This document shows positions 1 through 13,700 of a stretch of 64,000 bases of DNA, piece by piece (the stretch's first letter is position 1; every line of letters begins with the position of its first letter). Made by a program: the position numbers and the translations under genes. Where the stretch lies: NCBI GenBank assembly GCA_000499405.2, contig HG738137.1, forward strand, positions 1,240,001 to 1,304,000, written 5' to 3'. The notes below the pieces were generated by a model. It was given only the letters and a program-made list of their open reading frames with translations. It was not told the DNA's origin and searched no databases. This DNA comes from Onchocerca volvulus. Its lineage: Eukaryota; Nematoda; Chromadorea; Rhabditida; Onchocercidae.

Positions 1-255
1 TTGATATAACTATATATAGTTTGTCATCAAAAGTATGGTTAAAACTATAGAAAGAATAATAATTTCAAAGAATGAGATTTTTCGAATGTTACAGGTGATT
101 GAATTTTACTTGAGCTAAGAACACTTTCATTTGCTTTTGGTGGAAGTTTCAAGCATTTGTCAGTAAACATTGCATAAATCATAAAAATGGAAGCGTGAAA
201 CATTATAGCTAAATCTACTCAGTACAGAATAATCTTTTCTTTTAAATCACTATAG

Positions 256-1717
256 GTCATGCCAATTTTGGATCAGCTCGAGAAAGAATATAGTATGAGT
301 TCCAAAGATTGGTGTCAAATTAGAAATGGGGAAGATGCAAAGGATCGAGCACATCATATGTCAAGTTTATTATCGAAGCATATGGAATATAAAGAGAGAT
401 TTTTGAAGGTTTGTTTATAATTTACTTTAATTCAGTTGGTTAATCTGCGGTAAATTGTAATTATGTCAGCATTTGACGATAACAGATTTTTTTTTTCGAT
501 ATTTGTCAAAGCTATACTGTGATCAAAAAATGAACTATAATTATCGTGATGTGATGCAATATTCAAAAATGAAAAAATACTGCATTTACAGGGTTGTTCA
601 TATGGACAGAAAACATCGGAAATGTTCCTGAAATATATTCGACGTTGTGAGGCATCAGCAGAACATATAAGATTGCACGAAACACGTCTCTTGGCTCTTA
701 AGGAAAATCTTCGTAAGCGACAAATGAAAATATTGGATTTATGGATGCGGAAAAAGCAGCAGCTTGATCGATGTCATGAAGCATGTCTTCTTGAAGCCAC
801 GGCAACTGAGGTCTTACTTTTAATATTGTCAAGAATAGTAGTTCCTGGCAGTTTTTAGTTTTAGATTTAAATTTAGTCAATTTAAAAAAAAAAACTGAAT
901 TGTTTTTGCTGTACCAGTTAATTTTTTGCAGAACGCTGATTGGATAGGTATTGAAGGCGAAGCATTTTTAAAGCAAAGTTTGGAAAGGCGATTAAATATG
1001 GCAGATCGAGAAAGTCTGGAAGCATACATGGATGAATACATGACTTTCAAAGCTGAAGCAAAGGTTTTTCTTTCCCATTTAAAGCATATCTAAGTAGAAA
1101 TTTCTAAAAAATATATAAGTAAAATATATTGACACTAGACGAATTAGTAAAATTGGAAAGAAATAAGGGTAGGATATTAAAACAGGGAAATGATATCGCT
1201 TAAGCTAATTTTCGAAGTTCTTATTGATGATTGAAATTGATAAGACTGTATAACAAGAATTCATTTCGGATTTCATGTTTTTTTCTTTTCTTTTCCTTTA
1301 GCAAAGAAGGTTGAAAGTTCGTATGATGCTTGAACTAGCTGAAAAATTCCTGTCCACGTTAGATCATCACTGTAATGCTATCGAACGAAAAATGTTTGAT
1401 GTTCGATCAAGCTATGAAGATTTTTCCATGCGCCTTGCCAATTATGAAAATTTACTTTCCGGAGCACTTGGACGAAAATTGGATGTAAATAAAGCGGTTC
1501 GTTAATTTATAATATATGTATATCCATTTAATTTTATTCTTTTAGAAATTTTCAGTATTTCCTGTGATTAAATAGTGGTCATATTAAATGAATTATATTA
1601 GTGAAATTATAATTTTTTGCAGAAAGATGAGTTTTCGTTGGATAGAAAAAGTGATTCGAATATTGAAGCAAAAATTGAAGTGGAAAGATTAGCTAATGAA
1701 GAAAAGCGTAAGATGAG
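256..1717 (+). CDS. unc-73: unc-73 spectrin-repeat exons (five exons) leading into DH1
   Basis: The exons are 256-408, 592-810, 932-1063, 1302-1484 and 1623-1717. The first four are whole numbers of codons in phase 0 and the last ends in phase 2. They encode charged helical sequence typical of spectrin repeats (for example [36 protein letters not shown] and [15 protein letters not shown]). The last exon is a lysine-rich connector ending EEKRKMR just before DH1. In Trio family proteins these repeats scaffold partners and regulate the first exchange domain. Earlier repeats and the SEC14 domain are expected upstream of base 1. The donor at 811 (GTCTTA) is weak but is the only phase-compatible choice. 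Confidence 0.88.
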
Positions 1718-4700
1718 GTAAATTACCAAAAATTTTGATTGAATAAAGGTCACATTTTTTACGTGTTAAGATTTATATACTCTTTTATATCTCAAAGCTT
1801 AATTTGGTGGTTTTATACTAATGCAAACGTCTTTACCAAAATCAAGATGTTCATATGTGTTCAGTATAGATTTTGGAATTTTACATATGCTAGGAACTAT
1901 CCTGAGTTAATATTTGTAATATCATTTGTTATTTCAGGGAACCAATGATGGAGTTAATCAAATCTGAGAGAGATTATATCGAAGATTTGTGTAAATGTAT
2001 TAAATATTATCTAAGCGCGTATCGTGCAGCAAACGATATATTACCCTTAGCAATTCGAGATAAAGAAAAGGAAATCTTCAGCAACATTGAACAACTTTAT
2101 AAATTTCATAATGAGTAAGTTTATGCTTTCAGTATTCTAATAGATAAGAGTTACTTTCTTTAATTTAAGAGGAAATCACTTTTTTACATGCATTACTGTA
2201 ATTTAGTAAATTACCTTATTTGTTACTCAGAGTGCAAAAAAAAAAAAAAAATGCTCCTGGTTCTTGCTGTTAATTAAAAGATATCCCTGGGCATAGAGAA
2301 ATATATGTCACACTCGTCTCATTGAATAAAAAAGTGATTTATCCCCATTGCTTTGGAAAATTAATCATGCTATTTGTTATGGACTTAAGAAACGAAAATT
2401 TACCAGCACAAAATTTGTGCTCCGCAATATATTGAATTATAATTGTATGGGATGAAATGATGCTTCATGTCTCCTCACTTATATATTTTCTCATCAAATG
2501 ATTGTTTTGTGCAATAAATTATAGGAGAAATTAAGTTTAAGTGAATTTTTAAATTAAAATTGATATTTATTGGCGAAACATTACATTTGTAGTCAGTTTT
2601 CATTTAAACTTCCCAGAACAAAGCTATAAATTTTATTCTTCGAAGTCAATATTTTTAGAGTCTTCCTACCAGAATTGATCAAACATGAAAATGATCCAGA
2701 AGATGTAGGCTATTGTTTTATATTTTCCGTTGAAATGCTAAATACTTTATATACGGAATATTGTGTTAACAAAGAACAAAATAATTATATTATTGCATTA
2801 CCGGAAGCTATGCAGTTCTTTTCGGTTAGTGTGATTTATATTCATTCTCTCTAAACAGAATATGTTTTTCTTTTTTTAAATGGCAGTAACGTTAACTTCA
2901 ATTAAATCCTAAAATTCGTTCTGTCGTAGATAGTACTACTGAAGCGATATTGGATGAATCACTACTTAATGAAAAGAAGATAATTGTATCCAAAATGTTT
3001 TCAAAAAAAAAAACTAGTTGCTGTAGATGTATTGTGTTGGGATAAATTGGATTATTTACGATATGCTATTAGATTTGATCTGAAATATCAACATTTCGAC
3101 ACGTGGGATATATGTTCATTTTTTTTCATTATTTGAAATTAGAATGAGAATTAGTACTCTTAATATTATAAGAAAGTAAAATTTATTCCATATTCCAAAT
3201 AATTATTTTTCGCTGCAAATTTTCAATCATGCTTTTTTGCTCAAATTTGAAATTTTTTTCTCAAAATTTAATCTTGTTCTATCCCAGGAAATTCGTGAAA
3301 GAAATGATTTGGAACACAATCAGGATTTATCATCTTTGGTAATCAAACCTGTTCAACGAATTACACGATATCGTTTAATGCTTGAACAATTGCTTAAAAA
3401 TTGCAAGAATAATGTTGATGAAATCAGGGCATGTTTGCTTAATCTTTTAATATTCATTATGAACAAGGAAAAAATCTGACAAAAATATACTTTTAGAATG
3501 CTACTGTTTAGAGCAGACTACTAGAATAATTCAGTTGATAACACTAGAAAAGACAAATAATTGGTCCTATAATTAGATCATTTCGGAAGAAGGATGAAAT
3601 TGTAATAAATTGGACAATTAAGTGCTGAAATTATCAACTACATTATTTCTTACTTGGCAGGCATTGTAAAAGCGATTAACTTTATTAACACAAAGATTTA
3701 TTATCAAATAAAACTTGGTAATTTTTAAATGGGTCTACTTATAACAAATTTCAGATATCGCTTTCTTCAGTAATTTGAATAAAATGTAAATTTATTTTAT
3801 AAATGTTGCAGGAAGCTTATGATGTAGTTGTTAGCGTACCGCGACGAGCTAATGATCTTATGCATCTCGGCAACTTCGAGAATTATAAGGCAAAGTTTTT
3901 TTTTCTTAGAAAATTTATACTTATCATTTGTTTGGCAGTGTATTTAAATATGCTATATATTTTGATAAGAATTCATATATTAGATAGAGGAATTACTAAA
4001 ATAACTTATTTGGGGATTTAGTAATTTTTGATTGGCTATTCAATTAGAAAGTAATTATGCTTCATATCCCATCATATTTTTGTGGAGAAATTTTGTTGTT
4101 ATGTGATCATCTCTGTGATGTGATATGTATGATATTATGAATAATACATTGTATTATTTGAGACTAAATTCACTTTTTGAAGTCCTTTATCTCTTATGAA
4201 ATTTGCTTAGGAAATCAATATTGTTTGCACTGCGGATTTCTATATTGCTAAAACAATATGTTCATACGCAGGCACATATTTGGCATAACTATTATATGCA
4301 GGCTGTTTTCATTTAGTTATTGAAATAAAAAAAAAAAAAAAAAATATTTCAGAAACTCGGTGTTCTTGGTGACTTTGTGATGCAGGAATCATTTCTGGTT
4401 TGGGACCCGAAAGCATATTTTAAGAAGGGGCGAGAAAGGCAAGTTTTCCTGTTTGAGTTATGCATTGTGTTCGCCAAGAAGACGGAATTATCAAGTCGAG
4501 CAATCAAATATACCTACAAAACTCATCTAATGGCAAGCGTTTTCATATTTGGGAAGAAAAAACAATATCAAAAGTGCAGATAAAGTGAATGAAAAAGAAA
4601 AACATATTCGATTGGCTAATGACTTCATTTTCGGAAGATTTGGAAATTTTAGGCCAATTTATTCCCGCTTCTTTTTCAGAAATAACACAACTTGAGTTAA

Positions 4701-7700
4701 ATTCAGCCACCTTAACATTCCATTGCAATATTTTGGGCATTTGCTATCCGCTGTGATATCGAAGAGCATTTAAATATTTTAGATAATGAATAATATTGCA
4801 ATTATATTCTGGAACATGTCGAATATGAAAATTCTTGAAAATTATCCGCTATCGTATTTCCTTCTGATAAAACCATTCTTGTCATTTAAAAAATTGTTTC
4901 TATGATTTCAGTTGGCTGAAATCAATGTTTGTGAGCATGTAGAAGGTGATTCAAGTAAATTTGCATTGCGTCAAGGAAATGAACCAAATACGGAAATGCG
5001 TACGGAGCTGAAAGCAGCTAGCGAACAATGCAAAGTACAATGGGTAAAGAAAATTCGAGAACTGATGCAGGGACTGATGACTGCTAATTTCGGTATTCCA
5101 ATTTTCATTCTGTATTATAAAAATTATTCGATCAAGGATTTTTTCAAAAATTTCGAATAAAGCTTCGGCATGATTTTTCATTGAAATAATCAAAATCAGA
5201 AGTTTTTAATCTTCAGTAACGGAAAATTTTTCAGATATGAGACAAGCACCTGCTCGAAATTCGGGTGCCACAACCACGACATCGATTTCAGACAGGACGT
5301 CAAAAGATAGTGATAGTTTACCAACAAGTAACGAGGATAGAAATTCCTTGCGTAGCTGCACTTCATCAAGTAGTAATCACAATTTAGAGGTTTGATTTTT
5401 CAATATATAGATTTTTTTTTTTTTCATTTGATACAAATTATTACTGAGCAATCATTTTATCGCGTTATTACATAAGTAACATGACGTTAATCTTGAGTAA
5501 CTGATTATAAACTGTGGAGTCATATAAAAATATTAAATTTGAAGGCGAAGAAATGAAATTGCAGGTTAGTACAACTTCATCCTGCATGTTGGGAAATGTT
5601 CTGTATATTTCACTTAAGGCTATTATTAATTGCGGACTAAAAGTTGACATGTCCTGTCCATGTTTAATACTTTTATTAATGCAGTATTATGCACTTATGA
5701 TCGTCGAAAGTTAAAATAATGTGCATTTTTGATCAATTAATAGGCGCAAACACCTATCTACACCTGCCTTGAATTAGACATCAAGAATGATTCTGAATTT
5801 TTCGAATTTTTGAATCTCTTATGTAGGTGAATTCGTTGGGAAGTATTTTCTGCATTTTATCAAATCATTTATTTAATTCACTCTTTTAATGACTGGATAA
5901 TTCCAAAAAGCAATTGAACTATGAATTTTTAAATTTTTAGATTCCAAAATTTGTTATAGTTTACTAAACCGGTGCTTTTTTTTCCTTTTCTTCCCTTCTT
6001 TTTTTCTGTCTTGTAGTCGATGTCAACGAGCAGAAAATAAAAGTACATGCTTAGAAATTTGAGGATAATTCATAATGTAGCATGCACATACCCAAAGAGA
6101 AAAAAATATTAGATGGAAGAAGATGAATAGAGCGAACCGAAGATCAGAGCTGACGTGATTGATAGCTCAATTTCCGTTTTAAGAACCACGGAGTGCTATT
6201 CGGCAAGTTTCAGATTTAACAATTGATCTTTTTTGTTCATTATTTGCAACTTGAGTATGCCCATTTTTGAAGATGAATGCGTAATTTAATGAGATATTTG
6301 TTTCGTTATTTCCTCGTCAATTCCATCCACATTGAAACGAAGGAAAGAGAAAAGGAGTAAATGTGCGCAATATTATGTAGTTGACCTTATGACTCTCAAA
6401 CATAATGTAGAATTGAGGAGTATTTTAGTCTATAATTGATATTTTATCATTTTAGTGAGGGAAAATGAAGTGAAAAGTAAAAGATATAAGATATATGAGG
6501 ATTGTTGAATTATCATGAAATGTATTATGACAAGTGGTATGAGCTGGTTGGTTATTGAAGAGCAGCAGCTGTTTATATGTGTGGGGAATGTAGAAGAATC
6601 CACTAGGAATCGATCTTGCGTATCTTCGAGATTGAGAATTGATGTGAGTGGATGGATGGATGAAAGAAGTTATCGGTTTATTTTTTCCTTTACTACTTGA
6701 GATGAGGTAATGGAAGAAAATAAAACGAAAAATAAGAGAGAATGAATGAACGAATGAACCGATGGATGAAACAAAATATTCGAAGGAGGAAGGCTTGAAT
6801 TAGTCAAAAGTTGGGGTGAAAAGGGCTGTTTTGTTCCTTCTTTTTTTTACCCTTTTCTCTATTCCTCACTACTGCTTTTATGTTTCCTTTTTTTTGACGA
6901 AACAAAAGATTGGATTCTTTAAATTCTTCTCTCTTTTCTCGTCTTTGTCTTTTTTATTTTTCTAGATACTCATTCAGAAGTTACTAAAGCAAAAGTGCTT
7001 ATCATTTATGGATAAAATAAGAAAGACAAAGATGAGGAATATTAATAGAGCATTTGTTGCAAAAATTGTGTCAAGAGGAAAGTTTTAAAGTGAAAGAGGG
7101 AAAGAATTGACTGTAAATAATGGAAAATTCACTGATCGATTTATTTGTTCATTCATTCATTTATTCATTTGTTTGTTTTGAATTATGAGATATAAATAGT
7201 AAATAATGAGGATGAAAGGTAAGAATAGTATATTATTTGCTGCCATTTTAATTTATTCATATATTCATTCAATATTATTCGCATTATATTAAGCTTACTG
7301 AACGCTTAGATATCCATATATCTAAAAAAAGATCCTTAATTAAAATTTGATAATAAGGGGAGTGGACATTCAATAGTTGATATTAGAGGGAATGGAAGTA
7401 TTAATTTGAACAAAAAGAAAGAAAAGGGAAAGAGAGGAAAAAAAGTTGACGTTTATGGGAGCCAAAAGTGTAGTGATATTTTTCTTCCGGGAAAGGGAAG
7501 ATTTTTTGTTTTGGGAGAAAAAAAAATTGGACGGAAGAGATGCGCAGTATTTAAGAAGGAGGAAGAGAAGATGGTATAATATTGAGCGTATGTATCAGCA
7601 TTTCTGTGAAGACTCATTTAGTTAAGACCCAGTTTGATGAGACGAAGCTTAGCATGGTCAGGCCTGGGCTTATATCGGCATCACAGTTAGATTAAGCATC

Positions 7701-10700
7701 CTCGATAGAGACCAAGTCTTGCTGATAAATTGTTTGCAGCTCTTCTTTTCAGCAATGAATGCCGTTATCCGTCTATCATGTTTTAATAACCATTTAACAG
7801 CAATTTCAAGTTCTTATCCAAATATTTCAAATATCGTTGCATCAATTTTTTTTTTTTGTTTTACATCCTCAAATTTTATTTCTCACATCAATGACAACAA
7901 TTTGTAGCTTCATCAGGACGTAATTATTTGAATTTATTTGATTGTTATTGGCGGCATAAAAAGCAAAAATTATGGGAGGAATGTAAGTAAAAAGTGGAAA
8001 TGGAGTTCAAACAGATGTGTTGATTACTGCTTCAATCTGACTATATTAAAATATATCTATTGATTATTAATAAAGGTTTGTTATTCATCCTAATAACGCC
8101 TGGTAATATTGGTACTATTATTTCATCTTCAGTTTGCGTTGTGATTCGATGTCACTTTCGCAAGATAATTTACTGCCTAATAAGCAGCGTTCATTACTAA
8201 GACATATCAGGATACGAAAGTTACCATCACCATTACGACTTTTCTCCTCTTTGCTGCAACATTTCTGCCATAAACGATCTTCACATCATGATCATAACGT
8301 TCCACCGGTTTGTTTGTTTATTAATTTGTTATGGTTTGATTTAAATTATCAAATTTTGCGATATAATAAATAAATTGGTTTTTCAAAATTCGGAAATTTT
8401 ATTTCGCTTGAATACACGCAAAATTTGGTATTTTCATATTTTTTTATTTTTTTTCTGGAAGTGGCGCCAATTTATTAGCATAGAGATTATTGATTTAGAT
8501 AATTACATTGAAGGGAATGTTGCCTAAGATAGCAATGAATGAATTGTAAATGTTTGAATGCTTTAATGGAAATTTTTTTATTTAAGCAGCTGTAGAAGAC
8601 ATTTGGCTATATAAGGCATTATAATGTTTTTTCAAAATTCTTTCAAAATATTTTTTGAATGAACTATACACAATTCATAGGAAGATTATTGCAAGAAAAA
8701 TAGTATCATCACTATTGAAGAAAGTATGGTGGTTATTTTCAAATCTTTGCAGGAATTAAAATCAGAAAAAATTTTTAGAAGCGAAGCAGTAGAATGAATA
8801 AAATTTTAAAAATTAAAATTAGGTTTCAGCAGAAAATATTCTCCTTGAAAAATAAAGAAAGGAAAATGGAAATCAATTTTGCATTTCTCATTAATTTTCT
8901 ATTCTTTTTTTTATGATATATAGTTGTTGTCAAGTTTTATGTCACAAATTTATTGCAAATTTTATTACTTTATTATAACTTTTATTTATTTATAACATTT
9001 TATTTCTCTTTAATAATTCATAAATTCATATTAATAGAAAGGAAATGATTGGTTAGTAAGCTGATAGTTTTTTCTTTTTTCTTTTTTTTTTTCCATTAAA
9101 TCAAAATAGATTTAAGATGGCAAAAAAAAATGTAATCTCCAAGATTTATGGAAAAAAAGAAAAAAAATGAAAGCTTACTAATAACGCTATCGTATATTTT
9201 CTTTTCAGAAGAAATTGATGAAATCATATTATGTCATTCTTATAGATAATATAATCAGTAATTAATCTGCTGCTCGAAAAAATAAGATTTTCTTAATGTG
9301 TCATCTGATGGATAATGATGACTTATAAGTTATATAGCTCCTTTTTCATATTCAGTATTCTGCAGTTTATATTTATTTCCGAATAGACTGTAGTTTTACC
9401 TGTAGTAATAACTGAATAAAAATTTTGCATCGAATCATTTTTTTCTATAATTTTAGAAATGATAAAAAAAGAAAAAAAGTAGAATATATTAAATTAATGA
9501 ATTATTGTCAAGGAAATTGAAAATTCCATCTAATTATAATTTTATGTTATGAAAAAAGAACGAAAAATTAAAATGATAATGTTATCTTTAAAAAAAAAAA
9601 ATGAAAGCTTAAGAAGAAACTAGTTGTTGTTATTGAAAAAGAAAAATTGTTTAGAATGATTATGAGGAAAAAGCGTAATTGATATAGCATTGCAAATGAT
9701 AATTTAATTTTATCGCTGACAAAATTTTATTCGAGACTTTACCTGAATATATGATTTATTCAAAACCGTAAAGATTTAAATAAGTAGCAATTAAACAGCT
9801 TACTGAAATTTCCATCAGAAGAGTTATGCATGAAGGAAAAATAGAAAGAGAACAGCGAAATGATGAGTTTTTTTTTTTGCCTTGATCGATCCAGATTTGC
9901 AAGCTTAATCCCTTTCCGACATATCATTTGATGGAATGATTGAATGATAAATTTATCAACTGCAATGAAATTCAGATTTCAAAAATTTGAAGTATTCCAA
10001 CATTTCCCAAACATCGGCTATTTATGGAAAATGTGGAATGAATATGATACAGTAGGATGACTTTCGAGTGTGAAAATAAAGCATATTAAATATCCAATAT
10101 GATAAATATTAGCTTTTTTTATTGCTTATATTTTGTGCAAATTCAAGTAATGCTTCGAAAATTTGCTTTTTTTGCTCTGATTGTTAGAATTATTTAGTTT
10201 GAAAAATTTGATTCATTAGTACTTATCAGCTTGTACCGATTGGATCACACATCATTGAGTATTAAAATAATCAAATAATTACAGCATTTATTGATTTTAC
10301 TATTTTAAGGGAAAAAAAAAATTGCTTTTTTTATATGAAAATATAGCCAAATTTCATAATTTGGTATTTTAATAAAATGGATGTTTTGGACAGCGATATC
10401 TGTTTTAAATAATGGTATTTGAGTTGTAGCAGATTGAATATTCAATTTTTAATGCAAAATCCTAACTTATTTAATACTTCTTTATTCATTTGCTCTTTAT
10501 GAATCTCTAACATTTTATAAATATGTGCAAATCATTGTTTAACGTTATAGAGCAGATTATATTTATATTGTTTTAATCATATTCATTTTTTTTTCTTTTT
10601 CTTTTTAGTTGAGCTTTTAGCAATAAAATTGAAGTTAGAAAAAAATAGTATCAATAATAAATAAATATTACGAATAATGCGTTTTAAATTTTTACATCAC

Positions 10701-13700
10701 AAAATTTCTTTCTTCCCCTAACTCTTTCATCCCTCTCGAATCATAAATTTTTCGCATGGTATTGCGGAAAGTTTCGATCAATATTTCACATTATTCCCTC
10801 TTATTAATATCTTTGCTTATAGTTTTTAATGTAATTGAAACAAAAAAGAAGGAATTTAGCCTAAAAGTTTAGTCACAAATGATAAGCATTTGCGGAAATT
10901 TTGGGTTGAAGCTAGTTTTCACTAACTGAAATCAACTGGGAATTTTAGAACTGAACGCGGAACTTCAAAGAAAAAATGAGTGAGTTAAGTTAATTAAATA
11001 GAGTAATTGGGAAGTCTTCATCTTTTTCTGCAAAGTTTGTGAAACTGGAATGAGATTTCCAAAAAAAAAAAAGAAAAGAAAGTGAGTTATTATTTGTAAG
11101 TTAATTAAAAATTTTCAGTTAACTAGATAATCGAATATGCGAAAAATTATTTGAAATTCATGAAATCGAATGGGAAATTTGAAAATTTTAAATGATTATA
11201 TCTAAATGAATCTTCTAATACTAAGATGTTAAAAAGTACGAAGTATATAGTTAGTACTTCTTTTTTTTTTTTTGGAATGCTCACTGAATAGAACAAGTTT
11301 CAGTAAAGGATTTATCCTGCTATCGACGATGAATATATGATATAGTCATTTTATTATTCAATTTTCGGAAATATATGTGTCCTACTTATAGGAGAAGTAA
11401 TCTCTAGGAATATTCCTTCCGAAAATTGCTCTAAGAAATGAGAAATTTTCGATAAAAAAAATTTATTTATCATCAGAAATGTTGAATGAATAAAAATTAG
11501 GAAAGAGGGGTAAGGAGCATATACGTCAGCTATTGATGATTGATTTCCTGATTTTCATTATTTATTTTTAAATTTGATTTATTTTATACCGAGTTTTGTG
11601 TTTAAACTTTGATTAAGCCAAGTGCAAACATTCTTTCATAAATGCATTTCAAATAAATGATTTCAAGATGATGAGTGATTGTTTGAATTTCTCGGAAGCA
11701 AAAAAAATTTTCTTTGTTAAATTTATTTCATTAAATAGATCGATGATGGTTTATCATTCTGGTTTGAATCACTCATTCCAAACGATATCATAAATATATA
11801 ACTTCCTTATATTTAAATGAATTGTTTCTCTTACTTAGTCAATTTTTATTAAGTTCATCCGATCTAATCAGGAATTTTATTTGCTAAATGAAATGAGCCT
11901 CGATGATATGAATCATATGTTGAAATGTGTTGGACTTTTTTATCACATGAAAATTTTCAATTTCCACTTTGATCCAGAAATAATTTAATTATTCGCTTTG
12001 ATGAATGCCAAGTATTAGCTTTTGAATTTGTGCTAAAATAAGCTCATCATATATTTCTGCTACTATATCATGAACTAAGTATATTAAAAGTTGCTACCAT
12101 GATGATAATAATAATAACTTCCATCAGTTTTTCATGAAACTTACAGAAAATAGCGATTAGAGTCGGATAAAAAGCTAATGAAATGACTATAAAAGTGTGA
12201 ATTCTTATAATTTAATGATTTTTCAAATTTTCAATTAGTGTGATAACAAATGAATATATGATGATGGAAATAGCTGTTGAATAGAAGGGATCAGATCAAA
12301 TAATTTATGAAATAATTTGTGGTACAAAATCTTAACTTGTACCAGCTTAAAATTAGCATCTTTAGAGAAATTTTATTGCTTTATATATAAACATATAATT
12401 ATATTTGTTAGACTTCAAGAGATATCCTTTAGTTATTAGTTAATGTGAGATGAAACATTTATCTTGGATCCGATCCTACTAGATTTGTGGCCCTGAAGAT
12501 TACAAGTTGTCAGGCTGTGATTTGTTCAGTTTTCTTACCCATCCGTATTTTTACTCGTTAGCAATTTATCGCCACTGCTGACTTTGTTTATTGCTTTTTT
12601 ATAGCTTAACAGTTCATTGTGTGTGTTTTATTTGAAGACTAAGTGAATCATCGGCAATTTATTTCAGTTGAAAACATTTCATATTTAGTTAGCTAGCTCG
12701 TTTTGTTCAACTTTTCTCCTTCCATCCTTTCATTTCGTTTCAAACAATATTTATCGCATTCATCGCAACTAACGTGATCCAATTCAGTCTCATAAATATG
12801 AAATGTTGTTGAATAGTCTTTTGGATATATTTGTGTGTCTCAGCACTTCTCATATCATGACAAATTTCCATTTTTCTAATTAAATTTCACTCTCTCTTAC
12901 CAGTAACGAAGTATGGGAAAATTATCTCTTATTTTTTCATTTCTCTGACAAAATTTCATTTACTTTTATATTGAATATTTGAATGGTAGATAGGAAAAAG
13001 AAAATAAAGAAAGAAAAGAGGGAATTAATTTTGCATTTTTCATCAATTTTCTGTCCTCTTTCATAAATTTTAAAACAAAAAGGAGGCTAATAAAACTCAT
13101 TCGTTAACAAAAATTAAGCTATATAATTACTAGCAAAATTGTATTTGAAATTTCTAAATCATATTTTGTAATTTGGCTTTATATTATGTCAACTTAACTG
13201 TTGTTGCATTATAGTTGTTGCTAAGTTGAGTTCTTATGACTTAAAGTCAAATTAGAAAATATAACTTAGGAATTTCGAAAATAATTTTGTTATCAATTAA
13301 TTAAAATTTCCAATTATTGCTACTAATTAAATTTAATCTACTTTTTTGTTTTAATTTCTTTTTTTGAAATCTTATTACGTGATTGATTCTTAGAATAGGA
13401 TAGTATTAGAATATTCGATTTCCTTTTTGTTTTAACAGTATTGTCATTATGATTTTGCAGATCATTATTATTGTTTCTAATTATTATCATCCATCCATCT
13501 ATTCATTTAACAATTCAAACTAAAACGAATAAATTAAAAGAAGTACTAACTTTATTGAGGTTTTAATCCTTGGCCAACTACTTTTACAAATCTTCGATAT
13601 ATCGCTTCTTTATTAACATCGTTATGGGACGAATACCTTTACGATCTACCTGATGTAATTGGAATCGAATATTCTAATATTTATTGTCATTTTGATTTTT

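Noticed and set aside
7612..7650. Weak resemblance to the nematode spliced-leader RNA (GTTAAGACCCAGTTTGA)
   Set aside because: Several mismatches, no donor at the right place and no Sm site or snRNA body.
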